Assembly: GCA_947650365.1 (NCBI GenBank) | Contig: OX393549.1 | Location: 79,720,533 to 79,784,532, forward strand | Length of the DNA: 64,000 nt | Source: Chamaelirium japonicum | Taxonomy: Eukaryota; Streptophyta; Magnoliopsida; Liliales; Melanthiaceae | Reading direction: 5' to 3' | Part shown: in pieces, positions 32,601 to 44,573 of the stretch | Layout of the letters: each line of letters starts with the position of its first letter | Numbering within the stretch: position 1 is the stretch's first letter | The notes under the pieces: generated by a model | The model's database searches: none | What the model was told of the DNA's origin: nothing | Seen by the model: the letters and a program-made list of their open reading frames with translations, nothing else | Position numbers and translations under genes: made by a program

Positions 32601-33954
32601 CTCTCCATCCCATTCCCACCATTGTTACTTTGTAGTTGTTGAGGTCTGTTGCTCTTAAGCTCTGCATCGATCATTTCTGGATCTGAAACTTCTCGCTCTT
32701 GATTCATTAGTGACGAAACTGAGGATGTGATTATGTTTTTATAAGCAACCAATCAATGAACAACTCTCACATGGTTTGATTAATTCTTCTTCATCACGAT
32801 ACTTCCCTGCTACATTGAAACTTCTGCTCTTCTTTCTTTACCTCTAGATAAAAATCCTTACTTAGGCATGATGGGATCATTTTTACGACACCTATGCCGT
32901 CTGAATTGGTCAAGGTTTGAGAATTCGGGTTCGGAACGGGCAAAACGGACTGGTTTGGGTTCGGTTTTGGGTTCGGGTTCGGTTGTTTTGGCGAAAAATA
33001 TTAAAATCAGAAGAAAAAATGTCAGAAAAATAGGGTATCCTTCATCCGATACAGGCCTGAATCGATCGTCGTTTTAGATCCAAAACTTGTGATATGTGAA
33101 TCATGGCATAACTACTAACTACATATATGCCATTATAACTTATTGAATGATGATGTGGACCAAATCCTAATTAGACCTGATTCGGTGGCAAACAATGAGA
33201 TGCAGTACTATCAAACTGCAGCCTGCATTAAACTTCACCACTGCAGAAAATTAAATGAGAAACAAAGCACAATAGAAACCCACAAATAGAAATGAAGTTA
33301 AATATTAGAGAATAAGAGAAACTCTAGATTAGGAGTTCCCAATAGATGAAATCAAAAACTAAACCGACAAGAATTTGAAGCCTTCTTTGTTACACGGGCA
33401 TTGTGTATGCTGAAACATAGGATTTTCCGATTGATTCCCCAAAAACTCTAGATCAAAAGTGGTATCTTAGGGTTTTGATTTGATCGCGACCCTACGACGG
33501 AGCTGACGAACTTCAGGCAAGACGGAGATGTGGTGGCGGATCTTCGAGACTTCGAGATGGAGCGCCACTGCATCAGGAGCGGCCGATCTTCGTCGAGATG
33601 GAGCGGTGGTGGTGGACTTAGGGTTCTCGAGGGAGTGAAGAGAGATCGGGTGAAGAAGAGAACTGAAGCCCTCGCTTAAATTCACGATTCGGGTTTTATT
33701 GGGTTATAAAACCCAATTCGAGTTTTAATACCTCCGATTCGGGTTTTGACCCAAGCCGGCCCGATTCGACAATTGTTTTAAACACAGACGTATCCCACTA
33801 TGTATTTGGCCGTATCCTTTCCATATCCGACTGTATCCTGCCGTATCCTTTTTTTTTTTGAATTATTATTATTGGATACGATTGAGCCGTATCCGACACG
33901 TATCCGTGTCCAATACGAGTACACAAGCCCTGTAGGCATATCCGTTCTTCATAG

Positions 33955-34118
33955 CTCCTAGATCTCTTGGGGAAAGGGGTGGGGAGGGTGATGAGAGAGA
34001 AGGAATTGGGTTTCGGGGAGAATAAGGTTTTGGGCAAGAGGGTGGTGATAAAGGGGGTGGGGAGGGTGATGAGAGCGCTTAGATTACCTCCATGAATCGA
34101 TAAGGACACCATCTTCTT

Positions 34119-34155
<37 letters not shown>

Positions 34156-34228
34156 CAGTGGCTTGGACTCGACGCTGCTCCCGTAACCAAATTCCCTAGC
34201 GGCTTCTCTGTGTCCTCTCCGATTACTT
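33955..34228 (-). pseudogene. Inverted truncated copy of the PSRP3 5' end
   Basis: Minus-strand translation gives [28 protein letters not shown] and [20 protein letters not shown], nearly the first 50 residues of PSRP-3. Similarity begins upstream in the leader (GAAGTAATCGGAGAGGAC) and spans the CT tract. It breaks abruptly after AGGAGC, before the end of the transit-peptide region. The intron and the ribosomal core are absent. The copy faces the intact gene in opposite orientation. Confidence 0.92.
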
Positions 34229-34317
34229 CGTTCGATTACTTCTATTCTCCGTATGTTAGAAGTTCTATTGCCAAAACGGAACATTCAATAGCCTTTATAA
34301 CTTCCTATTTAATTTTA

Positions 34318-34560
34318 GGATAAATTACATTATTACACATAGACCCCCTATAGTTTGACCGATTATTACTTTCACCCTCTCATGTTTAAAACGCTACAAA
34401 TGCCCCCCTATAGTTTCTATTTCCTTGCACAAACACCCCCTTGGGAGGGGATGAAAATGATATGTTCTTCAAACCATAGGGAGCCATTTGTAGGTTTTAA
34501 ATAAGATGGGGTGAAATTGATAATCGGTCAAACTACAAGGGGTCTATGTGTAATTTACCC
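34318..34560. mobile_element. Foldback MITE with TTA target duplication
   Basis: The arms include ACACATAGACCCCCTATAG and, inverted, ACAAGGGGTCTATGTGTAAT. They are flanked by TTA (34315-34317 and 34561-34563). This fits a PIF/Harbinger-type Tourist-like MITE. It is 243 bp with no coding capacity. Confidence 0.7.
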
Positions 34561-34691
34561 TTAAATTTAATAGTCAATGGAATTCAGAGTGTTTTCTGCT
34601 TAATATAATTAGACGCTTAATATTCCTTTTTTGCATGTTTCTTCTTGTAGTGGTTCAATGATTTTCTTGACTTCTATCGGTTTTCTTAAAG

Positions 34692-34766
34692 CAAACACAT
34701 CAAAGACATAACAGAGCAGGCACTGGTTGGCGAGCTGACATCCTTTATGCTTATACTAAAGAGAAG
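34692..34766 (+). other. Exon-like open segment
   Basis: TTCTTAAAG precedes 25 open codons reading QTHQRHNRAGTGWRADILYA and then YTKEK, followed by a GTGAGT donor. I do not recognise the protein, and no linked exons in a consistent phase were found. It may be a captured fragment. Confidence 0.25.
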
Positions 34767-35359
34767 GTGAGTTTTTCCTTTTACTTTTACTTTGTCCTGG
34801 TTGACAACATAGTATGATGCCAAACATTTCTAGTTATCAGCTATTGCGGTTTAACCTTTTTGCTCAACACTTCCACCATAAATATGATACTGCTAGAAAT
34901 TTATGCTCAAGCATTTTGGAGGTGCGATCTCTATTTATCTTTTTAAAATATTAACAAGTTTTGTCTCTTTGTTGTATCTTCAACAGGTCTAAGGTTTTAG
35001 AAAAGCTTAATTTGGTTTTGAAGGTATTTTATTATAGTTTTAATCTTTTACATAGCCAATAATTACATGATTAGGGCATTTTAGACCACACTGATAACTA
35101 GAGATGACTGTGACTTAATGTGGGTGGTGACACGTCAACAAGGTTGCGCACATGGCATTGACATGGTCAAGAGCGCGGCAAAAAACCCATGTTGTCGAGA
35201 AAAAATAAAAACAGAGGTTGGGGTCACTTAATGTGTTGAGTACGATCAAGTGGCATAAGATTGAAGCAAGTCTTGGCATGAGTTTGGTGTTCATATAGAC
35301 ATCCATGATGGCCACCAAGTGATTGGTGGACATGGGTGGGACATAATCGTGTTGACGGT

Positions 35360-35620
35360 GAAGGTCTCAAGGCAAGACCTGAATTATGAACATTGTTCCT
35401 TGCACTATTCCCATGGATGAGTACAAGGTGGTGTTGAGGATATTCTTACTTGACAAGGCCAAGGCTATACCTGAAGTGAGAACGCCGCAAGGCTCCATGC
35501 AAGATGCTCACATTGTACACGGAATTGAATGGACGGCAAAGAATGTATCAACTATTGAGAGGATTGGGAGTCCTCCATGGAGTGGGCAATGGGCGAAAAA
35601 TTATGGCTCATGACATTAAT
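35360..35620 (+). pseudogene. Ty3/gypsy protease-region remnant (tentative)
   Basis: The open stretch 35386-35613 contains MDEYKVVLRIFLLDKAKAIP, which resembles the DDYKVVLGMDFL-like part of gypsy aspartic proteases. The DSG/DGG active-site part is not visible. The surroundings (about 35100-37100) are probably the same degraded element. Confidence 0.35.
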
Positions 35621-35826
35621 GAACTGTTTGTGGCCGAATTTGAGAAGGGAAAGGCGTAATAGGCTCCTTGCATGGCTCTACATGGCACGATGGTAAGCTG
35701 GTCTACATGAACAACTTGCATACAATGAGACTAAGGAAGACTCTTGTGTGCAACAAGCCATGAAGGCTCGATGCGACAAATTTTCATGACATGTCGATCT
35801 AACCCTCTGTAATGGTGTGCGCTTGT

Positions 35827-36651
35827 CAGTGTAGTCAAGGTGTTGCCTAGGCACCGCCTAGGTCACTGCCTAGGCGCTTTGGAGCTCCGACCGCCTAGAC
35901 AGTGGCTTGGCGGGCGGTGGAGTCCAGGCGGCCGCCTAGGCCACCACCTGGGTGCCGCCTAGGCGCCTACTTTTGTAATTGTTTTTTTAAAATTAGTCGG
36001 ATTCAAATTGAGTTTTCTTGGATCCCGTTTGGTTTTATAGGTCCATGTTGCTTTATATATAGCCAACACCATACCATCATTAATGGAAAAAAAATATTGT
36101 GTCAATACCCTCAGGATTTGAAGAGAAAAAAAGTCGAAAGAAACATATAAGGATTATTCATATAAGAGTGATGATGGTGTAGATGGTTAGATGATTTAGA
36201 TGAGTAATTTTAATTGTTTTTTTTTGGATACGTGGTTGTGAAATGTTCCAAAAAACAATAGATTATCTAATATGGTTATATTTCTGCTTATGATTATTTA
36301 CTTGAATTTATGGCTATGATAGGATTATGTTGCTCTTACTGATATGTGATTAATATTTGCAACGTATAATTATTGTGGTTGACGCGTGATTCCTATTTGC
36401 TGCAATAATAATGGTTTTGTAGCTTACCATACGTTCTGGATCATACCCATTATCAAATAGTATTATTTCGACCATATCTCTCTAGAAATTAAATTTTATG
36501 ATGCATAAAATCACAAATTACTTATGTATATATATGACTTATATTTATTTAATATGTTTAATTTTTATCGCCTAGGCCTCGCCTAGACTTCGCCTAGGCA
36601 CCGCCTCGCCTAGGCAGACCAAATTGTCTAGGCATCCCCTTGACTACACTG
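35827..36651. mobile_element. hAT-type MITE rich in GCCTAGGC repeats
   Basis: The termini are CAGTGTAGTCAAGG on the left and CCTTGACTACACTG on the right, with an 8-bp target duplication GCGCTTGT/ACGCTTGT (35819-35826 and 36652-36659, one mismatch). Both ends are made of CCGCCTAGGC-type repeats around an AT-rich middle, as in the element at 149-622. There is no transposase. Confidence 0.88.
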
Positions 36652-36659
36652 ACGCTTGT

Positions 36660-39640
36660 ACATGGTTTAGGAGAAATTTTCCAGTGGCCTTCCCTAAAGG
36701 TTGGAAAATATGGAACATCAGGAGCTAAGAGCCTATGGGCTTCTCTAGAGGCATCTAGAAGATTCCATTTTGGTGGATTTTTTATTATGTGGGATATTGG
36801 AGGAATTCCATGAAAACCTGGAAGACTTCACATGTATATATTGCAAAGAGTGGATTTTAGAAATGTGTAGCATTTCTATGTATTTCTTGGCCAATGAATG
36901 AAGGCCATTTGGCACAACCATGCAAGAAAGTCTATGTGTAAAGGAAGCTCGATACTCGTGCTCTTGTGTGTATCTGGTCCCTCAGTTATAGGGTGGTTGC
37001 CTAAGTGTCTAATACAAAGGAATGTTCTCTAGGTCTGAGGACAAGGGCTTCAACAAGGATGGCTTGTCCATAAAGAAGTTTGTGCTAGTGTTGTACAGAT
37101 TTAATTAGTTGTGTGGAGTCCATGACAACTAACATTCAGGGTAAACGTTCGGTATGAATAGCATTGTTCCTCGTTCATATACACAACTGTATACCAGAAT
37201 CGCCATTTGTGGGATGCAATAGTGAGCATTAAAATATCCTTAATGTTCACGAAAAAGGGGAGGTATGAAGCAAACTGAAATGAGATATGCTCCTCCACAT
37301 TGTGATGATGCTTCTTTTGATCTGTCGTCTTCTTTTGTTCGCATCAGAAACGTTAACGCTCATCACAATTTTCTTGGGTTAATTGTACGATTGAAACATT
37401 GTATGACGAACATTTGGACATAATGGGATAAACGTGTCCAATGGGTTGCACTCCCCTGAGATATTTAGGGCTCAGTGGAACCTCATGTTTTAGGGGTGGA
37501 GCGTGACATAGATACAAAGGCCAGATAAGAACGAGTCCAGAACTGGGTCAGCTATGGGGATGCGCGTTGCGATTGAATAAGAAATTGATGATTTGTGTCA
37601 TAAATCAGGGAGAAATATTCATGAATTGTTTGAGATGATTTGATCATGGTTATGGTTTGTTTTAAAGCATGACGAAAAAAACTGTGTTAAAGGATTTAAA
37701 GACTGCTTGCATAGATGGGGGATGTTGATGCAGACGAGCTTCTACGTGCAGATTTCTACAGCTGATGGCGTATTTAGATTCCCTACGGAGATCCATGAGG
37801 TTGATCGCCGATCCGTCTGCATCATTGGAAAGCTATTTTGATTATCTATGACTTTGGTTTGTTACTTTTTGTCGACCCGACTTGTGGATCTCGAGTTATT
37901 TATATTTTTATTTCTGGTTTGGATAGGTGCGAGTCATGTTCGCATCCAGTTCGAGTCACAAATGCCGAATTGACTCATTAATAAGTTCTATAGTAGCCGT
38001 AGGATCTTCAGTCGAGATATAATCTCGATGGATGGAATTCAAAAGGAAGCCAAACAAACCCTAAAGGGGTTAAAAACCCCTAAGCCGCCCCCCTCCTTCT
38101 CTCTCTCTCTTCTCGCAGCAATACTCGCGCACCCCCCCTCGGGATGCGTGCCCGACTCCTCTCCTTTTCCTCTCATCCATGCGGTCTTTCCCTTTTTCTC
38201 TTTCCTTTCCTTTTTAATTTTCTCTCCCTATAAAGCCCCCCAAAACCCTAATAGCCGTTATCGATTGATGATGAATTAAAACCCTAGAACGGGGAAGCAG
38301 GTTCGCTTGTTCAGAGCCTCATACGAAGAATCATCTTGTTTCTAGTTTTCTTCTCTTCGCAAGCTTCTTCCTCATCGCCACACTCTTGTTTATGATTTCG
38401 CGGAAGATCGACGTGGAGATCATCTCTTCCTCAAGATCAATTCATTCCGGCTTCTTCATTCCTTTCTTCAGGACCATACTTCCTCTTTCGCTCATTCATC
38501 TACAACAACAGAGTCATTGATTACGGCTGTACATTGACTAAAGCACGGTTTGAATCGTCCTTTGATATTTTCATTTAATAAACCTTGCTGATTTTATTTG
38601 GTATTTTCAATTTATTTGGTTTCTAAAGAATCTCATCCATAGGGTTATATTTTGCTCATATCTATGTTTTGTTGAGACTTTGGCATTATGTTTGAGATAT
38701 TGTCATTTAACGTATTGTAGGAATTTTATTATTAAATCTGGAATTAATTGTTCATATGTTAGTTTTATTACTTTGCTAAAGTAAACTTGTTTGGATATGA
38801 TTGGATGATGATTAGTGCTCTTAATTCTTGCTGAAATTTGTATAAAGACGTGCATAAATTTATCTTTAATAATTTAAATTCAGTACTTGTGTTCTTTTAA
38901 GCACCCTGCATGCATCAGATGTAGTAGCCCTTGATACAAGTGAAAGGCCTTTTGTTTGGAAACATCATATATGAAAGGATTTGAGAACTTCCATTGATGG
39001 AGAATGTAGTCCCTGATAAAAAGTGGAAGGTGAAAGAATTCAAATATATGACCCCCAAATAGACAAGGGAGGGCTCGTCGATCTTCTCTATCGATTCGTT
39101 GACCAAAACATGAGCGCTGCCGGATGATTTCAGGATGCTAATCGACGCGTGCTACCATCTATTCTTCTTCCTCCGACTAATCCTCTAGACTAGCAAAATC
39201 ATGTAGGGTGCCTTCTTTTCATCTCCCTTCACTTAAGGAAACAGAAATGATAGATTTCTACTTATATGTCCATTGACTTCAGAGGGACAAGTGGGGAAAG
39301 TTGTTTCATCTTTTCATTTTCACTCCCTGTTCTTTTGAGAGGAAGGGACTTAATTGAGAGGTTTGTTTTATCAGTTCCTTTCCACCTGACTTAAGAAAAT
39401 GAGGTTTTCGTCCAAATTCGAGAGGAAATGAAGTAGGGCCGATGAAATGAAGGGGCCGTAGCTGGATCCATTTCCACCGACACCCTTATAGTAATAAAAC
39501 TGCGGAAGTAGAAATCAATGGTATCTAGAAGTCGCCACACTTATTTTGTGGATCTACGGCCCTCCGAGGATTGCGTTATAGCTTGAAGGGCAATCCAGAC
39601 TAAATAATCCATCATACCGGTGACGGCCCTTGCCATGACG
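36660..39640. other. Degraded repeat region, no gene seen
   Basis: 37378-37580 resembles 41596-41800 (shared CCAGATAAGAACGAGTC, GATTGAAACAT and CACTCCCC blocks), so it is a dispersed repeat. A CCCTATAAAGCCCCCC box near 38225 could be an LTR promoter, but no LTR ends were found. Confidence 0.4.
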
Positions 39641-39652
39641 GGCAACGAGATC

Positions 39653-40434
39653 TAGGGCTGCAACTCGGGTCGGGTTAGGTTGGGTTGTGGTCAATCCTAA
39701 CCCAACGCAAGGTCACAGAATCTCAACCCTAACCCAACCCAACCCGGGGCAGGGTTGATAAAACCCAACCCTATATAACCCTAGACCAACCTATTTAGCC
39801 CAACTCTAACCCAACCCGGTCAGGTCGGGTTAGGTCGGATATCACAACTTATTTTATCAATTTTTGAAGATTACCTTAATCTAAGTAAGAGATTATTTTT
39901 TAGAAAAATAAAAAAGGAGAAAGTAATGAGGTACTATCCTAGAACTTTACCATGGATATATTATCTATAAACCAAATCTAGAGATGATAATTTATCATCA
40001 GTCATGTATGGAGAATATTAAATAATATAAAGCAGAATCAACTTGGTTCACAACAAGTATAACATGAAAGACATGAAAAGTAAAAAATAAAAAAACTTGG
40101 AGAAATGAATAAATTGATTATTAAAGAAATCTGATTCTGTGACTCACTACATATGTGTCCAATGGTGGGTTGTGGCCCCATTTGAACAAAAAAAAAATCG
40201 AAACACATATATACTTAACCTAATGTAAAACCAGCGGCCTCCCTATCTTATACTTAACATGTTCGGGTTAGGTTGGGCCGAATCCGAGGGATTAATCCTA
40301 ACCCAACCTGGGTTCGGGTTGGGAAATTTCAACCCTTACCCAACCTCAGACATTAAAAAATCCACCCCAACCTGGCAAAAACTCGGGATGGTTCAAGTCG
40401 GGTTCGGGTTAGCCCAACCCAAGTTGCAGCCCTT
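39653..40434. mobile_element. hAT-type MITE with GGGTTAGGTTGGG repeats
   Basis: The inverted termini are TAGGGCTGCAAC on the left and GTTGCAGCCCTT on the right, with an 8-bp target duplication ACGAGATC/ACGTGATC (39645-39652 and 40435-40442, one mismatch). The ends carry degenerate AACCCAACCC/GGGTTGGGTT repeats around an AT-rich middle. There is no transposase. Confidence 0.82.
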
Positions 40435-40442
40435 ACGTGATC

Positions 40443-41390
40443 TCTTCAGTAACGTCTAGATGTGTTCTGTCGAATCCACGAATCCAAGGAGTATGTTGAA
40501 ATTAGGTTCTTTCTATTGAGGAGCATTCCTTCAAAGGGGGGCAAGAAATTTACATTTACTTATCCATAAAGAGACTCATAAATCCATAAAAAACACAGTA
40601 AAAGTAATTTCTTCTGAAGTAGGTTTTTTTCTGGAGGGTAAATAAGTAAATTTCCGGTCCTACTACCGTTACTGTTTTTCGGGCTGGGGTACAATCAATA
40701 GAACTCCCATACTTTCTCAAAAGGAGTAATTAACCATTTTACCCCTACACATAGATAGGTACAATGATAATGACCGACGACAAGATCGGTATAGTGATAA
40801 GGACTGATTCAAGATCGGTATAGTGATAAGGACCGACAACAAGATGGTTTAATTTATACCAAGTCCTCCTATTTGAAAAATATCCATTTTACCTTTAGAT
40901 CGTTTGTAAAATAATCATTTTATCCTTACATACAATTGTACAATGAAATCATATGAAAAGTAACATTTTGGTTATATGGAGTAACATTTTCTATAATGAT
41001 TTCATTTGTAATTTTTTTTTTATAAAAAACATGATTTGATTTTTTAAAAAAATTGCTATATGGAAATCACTGTAGCAATTGTTATTTTTTGCTACAACTA
41101 TAGCAATAGTTTTTTTTTTAAAGTTTGCTACAATGAAATCACCGTAGCAATTATTGCTCAATTCCGTAATAAAGACTAACAATTGCAGACTGTTACTCTT
41201 TTGCTACACTGAAGAGTAACATTTCTGATTTTAGTATCAGGGACAGTTTTTATCATTTATAGTGGAGAAAAGTCAACGCAGAAACTTGCTCTAAAAGCAT
41301 CTTTATTGGGAGGGACCAGGTCCAAAGCCATCTTATTGTATGTCCTTTATACTAAACCATTCTGTTTTTAGGGACTTATCACTAAGTCCC
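40443..41390. other. Intergenic, no gene seen
   Basis: AT-rich sequence. GACCGACGACAAGATCGGTA and related short blocks repeat near 40770-40850. There are no coding signals. Confidence 0.4.
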
Positions 41391-41444
41391 CCCCCCCCCC
41401 CCCCCCCCCCCCCCTCCCCCACTCAAAAAAAAAAAAAAAAAAAA
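41391..41444. repeat. Poly(C) run followed by poly(A) run
   Basis: About 30 bases of nearly pure C, then about 20 A. The C run could form G-quadruplexes on the other strand and is an assembly-risk site. Confidence 0.9.
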
Positions 41445-41919
41445 CCCCCTACTAACAGATGTTTATACAGATTGTGCGTCAGAATTTCCCTTTGAGGGAT
41501 GTGAGAGAAAGAATTAGAAAACCCTAAATTTTGACTAAAATGGGTTTGTGGGCTCCTCCTATCCGCACGGGAAGCACTCATTATAATTTCCATTAGAGTA
41601 ATTGCGTGATTGAAACATCTCATGACCACAGTATGGGCACGCATTACTTAATTGGACCGGTGGGGCACACTCCCCCGAGTGTGCGGGGCCCCACCGAACC
41701 TCATCCACACGTTCAGGCGTGGAGCCGGGTGTGGATAGAAATTGCCAGATAAGAACGAGTCGGGAGCTGGGGTCAGCCCCGCGGGTGCACTTTACAACCG
41801 AGGTCCACCTTCTAAGTGTCGAGATTAGGGACCACCCCATGTTTCGCTAGTCCACTCCCACCCCACCGAAATCGTCTGCGGATTTTGTCCACCCCGGGGT
41901 GGACCCGATCGGGTGCCAC
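41445..41919. repeat. Dispersed repeat copy, no gene seen
   Basis: About 41596-41800 is related to 37378-37580. It contains CACTCCCCCGAGTGTG and GGGGCCCCACC, as in LTR regions of plant elements, but ends are not defined. Confidence 0.4.
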
Positions 41920-42781
41920 TAGGGCTGGCATTTCTGGATCCGACATGGCAGACCTGACACGAATTTAGGGGGTCGGGATCTGTGTTAATCGGGTTCGGGT
42001 CGTATAACGGATCGACACGGTAGATCCATTTAAAAAATGGGTAGGTTCCGGATTTACTGTTTAGACACGGTAGGCCAGTTTAAGATTCAATGGATCGGGT
42101 CGTGTTTATCTGTAATAGGATTATAGGCTAATACTGTCACTATTTTTTGTTTGGGATATATTTATAATTAAGTCAAATGTTTTGGGTTTAAAGCCAATTG
42201 AGTACAACCTATGTGTGAAACGGATCTTATCGGGTCTATCTATTTATAAGCGAATCGGGTATGGGTTTAGGATCTAGACATGATTAGTTAAGCAGATCGG
42301 GTCTGAGTAGGGATGGTAATTGGTCGTGTCAGGTTCGTGTCGTGTCCAAAACCTCTAGACCCGGACCCGACCCGTTTAACTAATCATGTCTAGATCCTAA
42401 ATCCGTACCTGACCCGCTAATAAATGGATAGACCCGATAAGACCCGTTTACCACCCGGGTCTATTCAGTTGACCCGACTCGACCCGACCCGACCTGACCC
42501 GAAAGACCCGCTGGTATTATATATTATAGTATCGAATTGCGGGTAGATCCGACACGATCCGTTGAATACTAAACATGTCTTTTCGGATCTACCGTGTCTA
42601 GACCCTAAATCCGGACCCGACCCGTTTATTAAACGGGTCTATCGTGTCGACCCTTTTACGATCCGAACCTGTTTAGCCCAGATCCAGACCCGCTAATTTT
42701 GTGTCGGACCCGAAACTGCCAGCCCTAGGTCTGAGTCTAGCGGTTTTGGACACGACCGGACACGATTCATTGTCAGCCCTA
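41920..42781. mobile_element. Outer hAT-like MITE with GGGTCGTGTC repeats
   Basis: The ends are TAGGGCTGGCA on the left and the inverted TGTCAGCCCTA on the right, with subterminal CGGGTCGTGTC-type repeats. A clear target duplication was not seen. It is split by another element at 42309-42728. Confidence 0.6.
42309..42728. mobile_element. Inner hAT MITE nested in the outer one
   Basis: It is flanked by a perfect 8-bp target duplication, GTCTGAGT (42301-42308 and 42729-42736). The termini are AGGGATGGTAATT on the left and CTGCCAGCCCTAG on the right (inverted, imperfect). Removing it restores the outer element's right arm. Confidence 0.82.
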
Positions 42782-44127
42782 GATGTAGGTGGTGACCCGT
42801 GGGGCCGGACCAATGGGAGGCTGAGATGAGGGTGTCAGTGTCGAACCATGGGTGCACGAAAGACCTCCCACCGGAGTCCCGTCCTTAGTGCTGAAAACAA
42901 TGCGGGTGATGGAGGTATAAAGTTGCGGAAAAGATGGACCAACAAGGGGGGAGGGAGGGCAGCAAAGGCGTAGGGCGCGATGGCGACGGAAAGGGGACGG
43001 CTGTCGTCGGATATGCGGAACGGGTCGACATCAAATCCAACACGAGTGCGTAATAAAAGTTGCGACAGGGGGACCCAAAGTGACCCTCCACCACCCACGT
43101 ATTAAGTGTCCCTATAGCCCTTTAGCCCACCCACCCGACACATCTAATCCCAAACCACCATGACAACGAAAACGGTCCCAGCCCACAACACCCAACCCAT
43201 TTAACCCAATTATTTTTCCTATTTTCAGCCAAATTATATAAGCACTATAATATCCTCTCACCAGCGGTGCATCCAACAACTGATGTGGCAATCAATGATT
43301 GGATCATACATCGCAAAGTAAATGGATAAAAAAAAACCCCCCTAGAGTCTGAAGTGGTGATGTGGGCCTCATGTGATGGCCTATGGAGTGGTAGGCCCTA
43401 CGGGTATTAAGTGGGGGTATGGTCCAATCATTGATTGCCATGTCAGCTATTGGAGCTTGTTGCTTTAACTTACTGTTGGAGCCGAGTATTGCTCCTGTTT
43501 GTAATGCTCTACTAGGGCCAAGGAGCCCCATCCCCAACATGCTCCATCATTGTCATCACGAGCACGTACTACTATTCATTCGGAACGAATGTTTTTTCAG
43601 AGAAATGATCCGATACGGCGTCTCATACCTAAGGTGACGCATCGTCACAGCCATCCGATGGCAAGCAACCCCTTCAAAATCGCTAATGTTTTAACAGAAT
43701 GATGTTTCTTTACCACCCGGTCATGCATCATGCATCGCAGCCGCACGATGGCAAGCAACACAATCATATAGTGATGCACGCCATGTGGGGGCGTGCGACC
43801 GGGACCTACCGATTGGAATAGATTTGAACACTTTGCCTGTCGGTTAGGTCAGAGCGCAATTCACTAGTCGAGACTGGATGCAACGGACGGATATTCTATT
43901 TAAAAGTAATCGGTAAAGCATTCGGGGCAAATATTTTTTACATGTAACCACATGTGCTGCTTCGGAGGCCTTTCCTTTTTTATTTTTTTAATAATTCCTT
44001 ATTGGGTTAGTGGCATCCTTAATTCACCCTTTTTCTCTATTTTTATAGTTAAATTGGCTCTTCTTTTTGTCGAAAAATAAATAAAAAAAAGTCTGGAGGA
44101 ATTTGGAGAGGGGAAGGATCGATCGAT

Positions 44128-44158
<31 letters not shown>

Positions 44159-44290
44159 GCAAAGAGCGCGAAGAGCTCCTGAGGATTGAATAACACATTA
44201 ATCATTTTACAACATTCCTTCAAAATAACGGCATCACAGGCTTCCCGTGCGCCCGGAGATTTTGATTGCTGTGTCCTCCGCTCCTCTACG
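42782..44290. other. Intergenic between hAT elements and the PIN gene
   Basis: An inverted repeat of about 36 bp (GGCAATCAATGATTGGATCA near 43292, with its inverted match near 43422) with a loop of about 140 bp marks a small foldback sequence. Otherwise no gene is seen. Confidence 0.5.
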
Positions 44291-44299
44291 CAGCCCTAC

Positions 44300-44300
<1 letters not shown>

Positions 44301-44341
<41 letters not shown>
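44301..44341. repeat. (CT)n microsatellite downstream of the PIN stop
   Basis: About 40 bases of CT repeat just after the PIN coding end, likely in or beyond its 3' UTR. Confidence 0.95.
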
Positions 44342-44342
<1 letters not shown>

Positions 44343-44391
44343 CTGCTGACGTGGCCATCGCCCGTGTCGACGTCAGACGTATGGTACATTT

Positions 44392-44528
44392 TTAGAGTCC
44401 GAGTAAGATGTAGTACACCAGCGTTATGGGCAGCGCGATCAGCATCCCAAATATAACCCTGCAGCGACAAAAAAGGGATCAGAAGGCGTCAAAGTACACA
44501 GGAACTGCGAGCAGCTCACAGTGGAAGC

Positions 44529-44573
<45 letters not shown>

